From NCBI GenBank assembly GCA_013368795.1, contig JABFXX010000400.1, forward strand, positions 1 to 33,506: DNA of 33,506 bases, read 5' to 3'. The notes under the pieces are model-generated. The model searched no databases and was not told the DNA's origin. It was given only the letters and a program-made list of their open reading frames with translations. Shown here one piece after another: positions 19,038 through 25,997 of this stretch. The stretch's first letter is position 1, and each line of letters opens with the position of its first letter. The translations under genes were made by a program, and so were the position numbers. The stretch is from Kofleriaceae bacterium. GTDB taxonomy: Bacteria; Myxococcota_A; Polyangia; Haliangiales; Haliangiaceae.

Positions 19038-20003
19038 GTGAACGCCCGGCTGACGACCCTCCTCGTGCTCGCGGCGTGCGGTTCGACCAGCGCGCCACCG
19101 CCGATGCCGCGCGCCACATCGATCGCGCGCACCGACGAGAGCGAGGCCCAGCGCAAGCAGGAGCTCGCAGCTGCCCACAACAAGCTGCTCGACGAGCAGG
19201 CGACCGCGCTCGCCGCGACCTGCGCCAGGCCGGCCGAGGCACCCGCGCGCTGTCTACCGACCTGCTACGTCGCCGAGCCGCCGGACGCTCGCGCCGGTAA
19301 GCTCGTCCCCGGTGTCGCCGAGATCGTTCATCTCGTGTGCGCCTCGAGCGAGGAGGGACCGTTCGCGATCACCGACGAGGTCGCCGGCACACTCGACGTC
19401 CGCACGTATCGCGGCCGCATCCCGAAGGCCGCGAAGAAGGGGTCGTGGCAAGCGGCCGTCGAGACCGCGGTTGCCGCCTCACTCGAACCCGACCTCGCGC
19501 GCGGTGATGCCGTTCGCGTCACCGGTGGATGGAAGTCGTTGGTCCATCCCGCGTCGAAGGAGCGCCTGCGCTGCGTGACCGTCTCGCACTACGCAAAGGC
19601 GCATCGCAAGCTCGACGCGTGTGGCTCGCATGGTGCGATCGCGTGCGAGGCAACCGGCAACGCCGCGGCGCACGGGCTCAACGTCGTCCACTACCGGCTC
19701 GCCGAGGCGCGGCGGTACCTCGCTGCGCGCGACGAGGCGAAGTGCCAGCAGGCGGCGCTCGAGGCGGTCGCGGTCGCGCGCGGTCTGCCGCGCTGGCGGC
19801 AGTACGTGAAGCTCAACACCGACCAGTGGAAGGCGTCACCGCGTTACCGCACGCGCTTCGACGGCGTGCTCGACGAAGACACGCTGTTTCAGACCGCGAT
19901 CGATCTCGGCACCGCGGCGCAGGAGGTCTACGTGTCGTGCGGCGGTGCGCCGAATCCGACGACGTCGGCCGCCGACGAGCAGTCGTTCCACACCTGCCCG
20001 TGA
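19038..20003 (+). CDS. Lipoprotein of unknown function
   Basis: The 321-residue protein begins at GTG with MNARLTTLLVLAACGSTSAPPP, a clear lipoprotein signal with lipobox LAAC; an ATG five bases upstream is closed by an immediate stop. After a Pro-rich linker comes a helical segment (DESEAQRKQELAAAHNKLLDEQ) and a Cys-containing body with paired cysteines (CARPAEAPARCLPTC, YVSCGGAP, HTCP). I do not recognise the fold. The stop shares bases with a TGATCA palindrome where the convergent gene also stops, so the two genes abut exactly. Confidence 0.75.
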   Translation: MNARLTTLLVLAACGSTSAPPPMPRATSIARTDESEAQRKQELAAAHNKLLDEQATALAATCARPAEAPARCLPTCYVAEPPDARAGKLVPGVAEIVHLVCASSEEGPFAITDEVAGTLDVRTYRGRIPKAAKKGSWQAAVETAVAASLEPDLARGDAVRVTGGWKSLVHPASKERLRCVTVSHYAKAHRKLDACGSHGAIACEATGNAAAHGLNVVHYRLAEARRYLAARDEAKCQQAALEAVAVARGLPRWRQYVKLNTDQWKASPRYRTRFDGVLDEDTLFQTAIDLGTAAQEVYVSCGGAPNPTTSAADEQSFHTCP

Positions 20004-20450
20004 TCAGGGCTGGCGAGCCTCGGCGTCGCGATCGGCATCGGCCGCCGCGGCGTCGAGCGTCGCGCCACCGACGAGCATGCCGGCCGCTGCGATCGGCGAA
20101 TCCGCGGACAGCAGCATTTCGCCGAGCATCGTCGCCGCGATCGAGCCGCCGTGCAGCGCGGCCGAGCGCTTCGTGCGCGGCCGGTAGTGGCCGACGCCCA
20201 TGAACCAGTCGCCGCCCTGGATGCCGCCGAGCGTGCCCGGTTCGGGATACCGCCAGTCGCCCTCGAACCGCTCGCCTGCGACGCGAACGGCTTCGAGCCG
20301 CAGCGACGGGACCGCGTGCACCTCGCGCGTCGGGGGCGTGAGCAGCGGCGCCGACGTGAACAGCGCACCGGGCGGTGTCGGATCCGGACCGGGATCAGCG
20401 GCTGCCGTGCCGATACCAGCAACGAGGAATGCCACGACGAACCGGCGCAT
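20004..20450 (-). CDS. Small exported protein, unknown function
   Basis: The 148-residue protein has a signal peptide (MRRFVVAFLVAGIGTAAADPG), a Pro-rich segment, then a Gly-rich core (GTLGGIQGGDWFMGVGHY) and an Ala-rich hydrophobic C-terminal region (HGGSIAATMLGEMLLSADSPIAAAGMLVGGATLDAAAAD) that could be a membrane-interacting helix pair. No family recognised. Codon use fits the surrounding genes and the frame is intact. No clear ribosome site precedes the ATG at 20450. It is convergent with the preceding lipoprotein gene. Confidence 0.6.
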   Translation of the reverse strand: MRRFVVAFLVAGIGTAAADPGPDPTPPGALFTSAPLLTPPTREVHAVPSLRLEAVRVAGERFEGDWRYPEPGTLGGIQGGDWFMGVGHYRPRTKRSAALHGGSIAATMLGEMLLSADSPIAAAGMLVGGATLDAAAADADRDAEARQP

Positions 20451-20481
20451 GCCCGGATGAAAGCACGATCGGCGGCCCGTT

Positions 20482-20787
20482 TCAGCTGCTGTGATTCGGC
20501 AGGTATGCGCGCGGCACCGACGACGTCAGGAACTGCTGGCGCCGCCGCAGGTTGCTCCATTTGCGAAGACTTATGAACGTGCCGAATCCGACGAGCACGC
20601 CGGCGATCCCGAGCAGGGGAGAAAGGCCCAGCAGTGGTGCGCCGAGCCCGACGATCATCGCGACCGCGGCGCCGCTGCCCGTCTGCCACAAGATATCGGT
20701 CGCGTGGTCGCGAACCCACGTGTCGTAGAGCCGCTCGCAGTCCTTGCACCAGGACGGACTATCGGCTCCGCAACGTGGACACGACAT
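20482..20787 (-). CDS. Zinc-ribbon membrane protein, unknown function
   Basis: The 101-residue protein begins MSCPRCGADSPSWCKDCERLY, a four-cysteine zinc-ribbon-like motif (CxxC ... CxxC), then two hydrophobic segments (about 36-56 and 57-73: SGAAVAMIVGLGAPLLGLS, PLLGIAGVLVGFGTFI) and a basic tail (RKWSNLRRRQQF). The likely topology is both ends cytoplasmic with a helical hairpin in the inner membrane. Such small ribbon-plus-hairpin proteins are common and mostly uncharacterised. It lies 31 bases upstream of the exported-protein gene in the same direction and could be cotranscribed. Confidence 0.7.
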   Translation of the reverse strand: MSCPRCGADSPSWCKDCERLYDTWVRDHATDILWQTGSGAAVAMIVGLGAPLLGLSPLLGIAGVLVGFGTFISLRKWSNLRRRQQFLTSSVPRAYLPNHSS

Positions 20788-20917
20788 GGGGCTACCTTAG
20801 CGCGATCGGGAGTCGGAAAAAGGTGCGCTTTGATCGCGAGCTTGCGCAGGCAAATCGCAATCCACCGACGAGCGACGCGGGTCGCGATGGCATGTCGGCT
20901 GCTTCGACTCGGAGCCC

Positions 20918-21391
20918 ATGATCGACATCATCAAAAAACACATCGCGGATTTCTCGGCGTCCAACTGGAATGATTACAAGGCGGCGTGCGCGCCCGATAT
21001 GGTCTACGAAGAGCTGGCGACGAACACGCGCGTCCAGAGCGCCGACGAGTATCTGAAAGCCGTGCAGAAGTGGAAGCGTGCGTTCCCCGATGCGAAGGGC
21101 AACATCACGCGCGCCACGGCGAGCGGCGATCAGGTGGTCGTCGAGGTGTTGTGGGAGGGCACGCAGAGTGGTCCGCTCGAGGGACCGATGGGCGCGATTC
21201 CGCCGACGAACAAGCGCGTGCGCGTGAACGCGGTGATCGTCAACACGATCAAGAACGGCAAGATCTCCGAGTCTCGCCACTTCTTCGACATGCTGTCGCT
21301 GCTCACCCAGATGGGCGTCGCGCCGATGGCGGGCACGGGCGCGCAGCAGCCGGGCAAAGGCGACGGCCAGCCGTCGCAGCGCCGGCCCTAG
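20918..21391 (+). CDS. SnoaL-like (NTF2-fold) protein
   Basis: The 157-residue protein resembles the SnoaL-like polyketide cyclase/ester cyclase family: MIDIIKKHIADFSASNWNDYKAACAPDMVYEELATN, then SADEYLKAVQKWKRAFPDAKGNI, VVEVLWEGTQSGPLEGPMG and KISESRHFFDMLSLLTQMG. The fold is a small alpha-plus-beta cone with a hydrophobic pocket; many members have no known substrate. The last 25 residues are a flexible Gly/Gln/Pro tail. There is no signal peptide. GGAG lies three bases before the ATG, closer than ideal. No biosynthetic cluster surrounds it, so a cyclase role is not supported by context. Confidence 0.8.
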   Translation: MIDIIKKHIADFSASNWNDYKAACAPDMVYEELATNTRVQSADEYLKAVQKWKRAFPDAKGNITRATASGDQVVVEVLWEGTQSGPLEGPMGAIPPTNKRVRVNAVIVNTIKNGKISESRHFFDMLSLLTQMGVAPMAGTGAQQPGKGDGQPSQRRP

Positions 21392-21394
21392 CGG

Positions 21395-21868
21395 CTACTC
21401 GTACGCGAGCGCGACCAGGACGTGATAGCCGGAGAGCACGACGAGGCTCGCCGAGGTCGCGACGTGGAGGACGAACCACCACGTGAATAGCCAGCGAAGC
21501 CGCACGCGGAGCACGACGCTGTGGAGCAGGCCAAAGCCGATCGTGCCGATGAACAGGCTGACGAGCACGAACAGATAGCCGTAGCCGAACCGCGACGCGT
21601 GGAGATAGAGCACGACCGGCGCGAGCGCGCCGGCGAGCCTGTGCCAGAACACGACGCCGACCGGGTCGAACACACGCCGCCGCGCCATGAACGACTGGTG
21701 CAGCAGGTACACCGCGAGCATGCAGCCGGAGATGACCCTGTAGCGATCGTCGTCCTGCACCTGAACGAGCGCGCTGCACTCGAGGTGGAGCACGCCCTGC
21801 GCGACGTACAGCGCGAGCAGTGACGCGCCGACGAACAGGATGATCCTATCGCTGCGATCCGCGGCCAC
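21395..21868 (-). CDS. His-rich five-helix membrane protein of the redox operon
   Basis: The 157-residue protein has about five hydrophobic segments (IILFVGASLLALYVAQGVLH, VISGCMLAVYLLHQSF, HRLAGALAPVVLYLHAS, YGYLFVLVSLFIGTIGFGLL, LFTWWFVLHVATSASLVVLS). Seven or so histidines lie in or beside helices (VLHLE, LLHQ, FWHR, LYLHA, LLHS, VLHVA, GYHVL), a pattern suggesting b-type haem ligation as in small cytochrome b-like proteins; this is inference. It starts with GTG directly after the TAA of the haem gene upstream, so the two are translated together. It could pass electrons between the quinone pool and the periplasmic c-type haem proteins encoded beside it. Confidence 0.7.
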   Translation of the reverse strand: MAADRSDRIILFVGASLLALYVAQGVLHLECSALVQVQDDDRYRVISGCMLAVYLLHQSFMARRRVFDPVGVVFWHRLAGALAPVVLYLHASRFGYGYLFVLVSLFIGTIGFGLLHSVVLRVRLRWLFTWWFVLHVATSASLVVLSGYHVLVALAYE

Positions 21869-23083
21869 TTACGACTTCTCTTGGTTCGGTTCGCCGACGG
21901 CGATTTCGACGCTCTTGCTGTGGTCAGACGGGTCGGTGGCGGGCACCGGCACCTTCCTGCCGCCGTACTCGATTTCGATGCCATCCACACCGCCGAGCTG
22001 CACGCGCAGCGGCAGGCGTGCGGTCATCGTCGCGACGCCGCCGGCGGCGATGCGGGCGACGAGCAGCGTCCTGCCATCGCGCTCGACGGAGACCTTGGTC
22101 GCACGCGTGCTGCGGATCACGAGCGTGTCGTGATCGACGGCTGCCGGCTTCATCGCCGGCGGCGCGACGACCGCGGTCGCGGGAGCCGGTGCGGTCTCGT
22201 CGAGGACGGTCGCCTCGGGATCGAGCAGCGACAGCAGGGTTGCGGTCGAGCTGCGACGCGCCAGCTCGCGCATGAAGACGTCCTCGCTCGGCAGCGAGAA
22301 GCCATCGCGCGGCCACGCGGTGCCGATCTGCGGCGGCGTCGGGAACGTCGCCACCTTCTCGAGGTACGTGCCGTATGCGCGGCGGATGCTCGTGCGCAGG
22401 GCGCGGACGAGCTCGATCGCGCGCTCGGTCGTGACCGTCGCCTCGGGATACATCCACGTCGTCGCGCCCATCACCTCGTTCACCTTCCAGTCCTTCTTCG
22501 GCGAGTCCTTGTGCTCGTTGTGACAGGACGCGCACGCGTCGGTGATGGCGACATCGGGGAACATCGCGGTCTGGAGATTCGTCGACGGATCGACGAAGTG
22601 CTGCGCGGCGCCGCTCAGGACGAGCGCGTCGAAGTACTTCGCTTGCTCGCCGGAGAACTGGTTCGCGGTGTTGATCGGATGCGGTGAGCCGAGGAACAGG
22701 CCGAGCCGGAACGGCGTGCGCTCGAGGTTGTGCGCGGTCTCGCGGAGAAACAGCGCCGGCAGAGGACCGGCGACGACGCGCTCGTCACGCCAGCGCTCGT
22801 CGAACGCGAGGCCGACCTGCTTGCCGCGTGTGACGATCTCCTCCGTCCACAGCGCGCGAGCGGCGTCGTTCTCGCGCTCGAGCATCGCGAACACGGTGCG
22901 GATCGGGACGGTGCCTTGCTTCATCGGCTCGGCGGCGAGCGGCGGCGGCGCGTTGACGAACAGATAGACGGAGAGGGCCGCGGCCGCCGAAACGATCACG
23001 ACGGCTGATCGCCACGTCGGCGGACGGTAGCGGCCTTGGGTCGACTTCCTGCGGGGACGTGCCTCTTGCTCGGGCTGGGTCAT
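21869..23083 (-). CDS. Tll0287-like c-type haem protein with RodZ-like C-terminal domain
   Basis: The 404-residue protein has a basic cytoplasmic N-terminus, one membrane helix at about 26-43 and a periplasmic region. Residues of about 55-255 match the Tll0287-like/DUF3365 haem domain, with the single CASCH site at 184-188 in the motif CASCHNEHKDSPKKDWK. After a Pro/Ala linker, about 327-392 (LVIRSTRATKVSVERDGRTL ... LRVQLGGVDGIEIEYGGRKV) resembles the DUF4115 beta domain at the end of RodZ, an unusual partner. The ATG at 23083 overlaps the pentahaem gene's stop (ATGA). Tll0287 domains are proposed redox sensors or electron carriers. The haem domain call is firm; the RodZ-like call is by eye. 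Confidence 0.85.
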   Translation of the reverse strand: MTQPEQEARPRRKSTQGRYRPPTWRSAVVIVSAAAALSVYLFVNAPPPLAAEPMKQGTVPIRTVFAMLERENDAARALWTEEIVTRGKQVGLAFDERWRDERVVAGPLPALFLRETAHNLERTPFRLGLFLGSPHPINTANQFSGEQAKYFDALVLSGAAQHFVDPSTNLQTAMFPDVAITDACASCHNEHKDSPKKDWKVNEVMGATTWMYPEATVTTERAIELVRALRTSIRRAYGTYLEKVATFPTPPQIGTAWPRDGFSLPSEDVFMRELARRSSTATLLSLLDPEATVLDETAPAPATAVVAPPAMKPAAVDHDTLVIRSTRATKVSVERDGRTLLVARIAAGGVATMTARLPLRVQLGGVDGIEIEYGGRKVPVPATDPSDHSKSVEIAVGEPNQEKS

Positions 23084-23760
23084 GGCGTCTTGACCTCCGG
23101 GGTTCGGGCGCGAACGATCGGCGGCGGGTACGGCGAAGCGCCGCCGCGGAGATAGGTGAGGATCGCGGCAGGTGGAATCGCGTCGTCGATGCGCGTCGGT
23201 GACTTCATGCCGTGATTGCCATGGAAGTCATGGCAGCCGAGGCACGAGTCCCAGCGCTGCGTCTTCACGAGCTCGCGATGCGGGACGTCGATCGGATCGT
23301 TCTCGACGGAGAGGTCGCCGTGACACTGCCGGCAGTACGTCCCGTCGGCGACGGTCACGCGAACGCCCGCGTGCTCGCGGTGGCACGACGTGCATTGTTC
23401 GGGATGGATCGCCGCGCGTGCATCGGCGAACCGCGGCTCGAGGAAGCGATAGACCGGGTGACGGTCGTCCGGTCGCACGTGACAGCTCTCGCACTCGGCA
23501 TTGCCGACGGCGCGAAAGCCGAGGTCGACCGGCTTGTCGTCGCGACCGATCCAGTGGCGAACGACCGTCTGCAGCTGCTGGCGCGTGGTGCCGGGCGCCT
23601 CGCGGTGACACGACTCGCATGCGACCGTGCCGTGCCCGCTGTTCATCGGCCCCGGCGCGCGCAGCTGTGCCTGCCCGGGCGCGTGTAGCCACGCGGTGAT
23701 CGCGAGCCCGACGAGGACGCCGGTCCCGACTCCGATCCGACGGCGCGTGGGCTGCTTCAT
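23080..23760 (-). CDS. Five-haem c-type cytochrome
   Basis: The 226-residue protein has an N-terminal signal or anchor helix (about 9-25) and five CxxCH haem sites: CESCH at 48 and 90, CTSCH at 123, CRQCH at 143 and CLGCH at 173. Extra histidines (HPVYRF, IHPEQ, REHAG, VPHREL, DFHGNHG) can supply distal ligands, as in NapC/NrfH- or cytochrome c3/c7-like electron carriers. The short C-terminal region is Pro-rich. It is expected in the periplasm, probably tethered to the inner membrane. It overlaps the haem gene downstream and begins seven bases after the coiled-coil gene, so electron transfer and the signalling genes are transcribed together. Confidence 0.92.
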   Translation of the reverse strand: MKQPTRRRIGVGTGVLVGLAITAWLHAPGQAQLRAPGPMNSGHGTVACESCHREAPGTTRQQLQTVVRHWIGRDDKPVDLGFRAVGNAECESCHVRPDDRHPVYRFLEPRFADARAAIHPEQCTSCHREHAGVRVTVADGTYCRQCHGDLSVENDPIDVPHRELVKTQRWDSCLGCHDFHGNHGMKSPTRIDDAIPPAAILTYLRGGASPYPPPIVRARTPEVKTP

Positions 23761-23766
23761 GGTCGA

Positions 23767-25044
23767 TCAGACGGCCTGCTCGGCGGGGCGAGAGGGCGCG
23801 AGGATCTGGGTGAGGTCGCCGAGCGTCGCCTCGACGCGCTTGCTGTCGACGGCGCTGACGGCCAGGTTCGCGAACACGAGGTGCTCGGTCTCGACTTCGA
23901 GCGACCACACCGACACGTGGACACCGTTGGCGTCGACGAGCTCGATCGCGGTCGGCGCACCGATCGGCAGGTACTCCTTCGCGCGCGATGCCGACTCGAA
24001 CAGCGCGGCGGCGTACGCGGCGAGCGCGACACCTTCGGAGCCGCTGCTCGCGAGCGGGAAGCCCTGCGTGTCGCCGAGGACGCTCGACCGCGTATCGGCG
24101 TCGGCGAACCGTTCGATCGCCATCGCGAGCGACTCGCTGATCGGGCGCGACGTGTTCTGGCGATCGGTGCCGCGCGCCGGGCGAGGACGCGTTGGAGCCG
24201 TGCGGGCGCCGAGCGCGTCGACGCGGGCGCGGCGCAGCTCCTTCTCGAGCCGCTCGATCTCGCTCTTCAGGTACTCCGAGTCCGTCGTCGCGGTGCGGAG
24301 GCGGACGTACTCGGCGCGCAGCGCGTCGGCGTCGCGGAGGCGGCCCTTCATGTTCTCGTTCTCGGTCGACAGATCGCGCACGGCTGCCGTCTTGTCGGCG
24401 AGCTGGCGCTCGATGTCGCGCAGCTTGGCCTCGACCTGCGCCATGTCCGTCGTTGCCGCGACGGACTCGTTGCGCGAGCGGTCGAGCTGCTTCGCGCGAT
24501 CGTCGGCGACCTTGCGTAGCGCCTGGTTCGTCGCGGTCACGGCCTGCACTTCTTTCGTCACGCGCTCGATGTCGGCGCGCAGGCGGTCGGCCTCGGCGCG
24601 GAGCTTCGTGATGTCGCCGGCCTCGGCGCGCAGCTTTGCCGCTTCGGTCTCGGCGGCGCGCTTGGCCTCGCCGGCCTCTGCGCGCAGCTTCGCCGCTTCG
24701 GTCTCGGCGGCGCGCTTGGCCTCGCGGGCGGCGGCCTCTGCGCGGTCTGCGCGGTCGCGCAGCGCCTGCATGTCGCGGGCGACCCCGGCGCGATCGCTCG
24801 TGACGTCGCGCTCGAACAGGCGGTTCTGCTCGTCGATGACGCTCGCCTGGCTCTTCACCGTCGCCTCGGAACCGGCGAGCGCGTCGCGCAGGCGGGAGAT
24901 CTCTGCGGCCTGCGCGCGCTCGGTATCACTCGGACCGACCTGCTGCGGCTGGCCCTTGTGACGGAGCGCGACGAGTGCGGCGCCGGCGACGAAGAACAGC
25001 ACGGCGCCGATCAGGCTGGCGACGAGGATCAGGGTCGTGGTCAT
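23767..25044 (-). CDS. Membrane-anchored coiled-coil protein with C-terminal roadblock/LC7-like domain
   Basis: The 425-residue protein starts with a membrane helix (MTTTLILVASLIGAVLFFVAGAALVAL), continues as a long Ala/Arg/Glu coiled coil (about 40-290) with a tandem 18-residue repeat at 108-143, then a basic Pro linker. The domain from about 305 to the end (SESLAMAIERFADADTRSSVL, YAAALFESASRAKEYLPIG, VWSLEVETEHLVFANLA) resembles roadblock/LC7 proteins. The start at 25044 has GGAGG six bases upstream and ATGA overlap with the OmpA gene's stop. The topology places coil and LC7-like domain in the cytoplasm, where it could bind the small LC7 protein or a small GTPase. The LC7 assignment is by pattern, not alignment. 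Confidence 0.75.
   Translation of the reverse strand: MTTTLILVASLIGAVLFFVAGAALVALRHKGQPQQVGPSDTERAQAAEISRLRDALAGSEATVKSQASVIDEQNRLFERDVTSDRAGVARDMQALRDRADRAEAAAREAKRAAETEAAKLRAEAGEAKRAAETEAAKLRAEAGDITKLRAEADRLRADIERVTKEVQAVTATNQALRKVADDRAKQLDRSRNESVAATTDMAQVEAKLRDIERQLADKTAAVRDLSTENENMKGRLRDADALRAEYVRLRTATTDSEYLKSEIERLEKELRRARVDALGARTAPTRPRPARGTDRQNTSRPISESLAMAIERFADADTRSSVLGDTQGFPLASSGSEGVALAAYAAALFESASRAKEYLPIGAPTAIELVDANGVHVSVWSLEVETEHLVFANLAVSAVDSKRVEATLGDLTQILAPSRPAEQAV
24616..24723. repeat. Tandem 54-bp repeat inside the coiled-coil gene
   Basis: Two near-identical 54-bp units each encode EAKRAAETEAAKLRAEAG at residues 108-125 and 126-143 of the coiled-coil protein. A partial third unit follows (TKLRAEADRLRA). 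This looks like recent in-frame duplication that lengthens the coil. Confidence 0.85.
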
Positions 25045-25580
25045 CGCGTACCTCCGGTGATCTGGATATCGACGCGACGGTCGCGCCACAGCTCGTCGCC
25101 CGCGGCGTCCTCGCCGACGTAGCCGACGCGGATGCGCGACCTCTCGATACCGAGGTGGACGAGCTGCTTCTGCACGGTGGTCGCGCGGTCCTTGCTGAGC
25201 GTCTTGTTGAGCGACTCGTCGCCGCGATAGTCGGCGTGGCCTTCGAGCACGATCTCCGACGTCGGACCGGCAAGCGCGACGAGCTTCTCGAGCGTCTTGC
25301 GCGTGCGCGGGCCGAGGTCGGCGGAGTTGGTCGCGAAGTACACGTGTTCGGAGATCACCTGGACCGGCCTGGGCTCGACGACCGGCGGAGGAGCCGGTGG
25401 CGGCGCAGGCTCGATGGCCGGCGCCGTCGGTACCTCGACGGTCGCGGCCGCCGCGGTCACGGGCGCAGGCTCGTGGGAGACCAACCGCGGCGCGAGGGCC
25501 GTGTTGATCACCACGAGATCGAGCGCACCGAGCCCGAGGCCCGCGCCCACCAGCGCGCGCAAGGCGATCACCGAAGGCAT
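25041..25580 (-). CDS. OmpA-family peptidoglycan-binding protein
   Basis: The 179-residue protein has an N-terminal hydrophobic segment (about 5-30) acting as signal or anchor, a Pro/Ala linker (APPPAPPPVVEPRP) and a C-terminal OmpA domain from about 76: HVYFATNSADLGPRTRKTLEKL, IVLEGHADYRGDESLNKTLSKDRATTVQKQL and WRDRRVDIQI. The conserved Asp and Arg that grip diaminopimelate are present. It would anchor the complex to the cell wall in the periplasm. Its stop overlaps the start of the coiled-coil gene and its start lies four bases after the roadblock gene, so it belongs to the same operon. Confidence 0.9.
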   Translation of the reverse strand: MPSVIALRALVGAGLGLGALDLVVINTALAPRLVSHEPAPVTAAAATVEVPTAPAIEPAPPPAPPPVVEPRPVQVISEHVYFATNSADLGPRTRKTLEKLVALAGPTSEIVLEGHADYRGDESLNKTLSKDRATTVQKQLVHLGIERSRIRVGYVGEDAAGDELWRDRRVDIQITGGTR

Positions 25581-25584
25581 GACG

Positions 25585-25965
25585 TCAGACGATCCGGGCC
25601 AGCTCGGCAGCGACGCGCTTGACCTCGAGGAAGATCAGACCGAGCTTCGCCTCGCGCGTGACGAGGAGGACGAGCGCGGCGTCACCGCTGATCGCCTGAA
25701 GCACGATGTAGCCCTTCGGCGAGCGCGTGTAGATCTGCTCCATGCTCGCGCCCATCAGGTCGGTCGAGATGCGCTCGCCGACGCCGAGCAGCGAGGCCGC
25801 CATACCGGCGATGAGCTCCTCGTCGACATCCGATGGAAGGAGCGACGCGACGACGAAGCCCTCCATGTTGACGACGACCGCGCCGACGATATCCGGCGTG
25901 CTCGTGCGGAGGACGCGGAGCGCGTCCGTGATCTTGTTTCCACGACTTACCTGTGTCGCTGCCAT
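25585..25965 (-). CDS. Roadblock/LC7 (MglB-like) protein
   Basis: The 126-residue protein is a single roadblock/LC7 domain: KITDALRVLRTSTPDIVGAVVVNMEGFVVASLLPSD, ELIAGMAASLLGVGERISTDL, then EQIYTRSPKGYIVLQAISGDAALVLLVTREAKLGLIFLEVKR. Family members such as MglB act as regulators of Ras-like GTPases in myxobacteria, or as scaffold dimers. No Ras-like GTPase (MglA) gene is in this window, so its partner is unknown; the kinase directly upstream and the LC7-like coiled-coil protein two genes downstream are candidates. The start codon lies 32 bases after the kinase stop. The family call is firm; the role is inferred from context. Confidence 0.9.
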   Translation of the reverse strand: MAATQVSRGNKITDALRVLRTSTPDIVGAVVVNMEGFVVASLLPSDVDEELIAGMAASLLGVGERISTDLMGASMEQIYTRSPKGYIVLQAISGDAALVLLVTREAKLGLIFLEVKRVAAELARIV

Positions 25966-25997
25966 GGCTAAAGCGGCCTTTCAGAGTTTCGAGTTGT

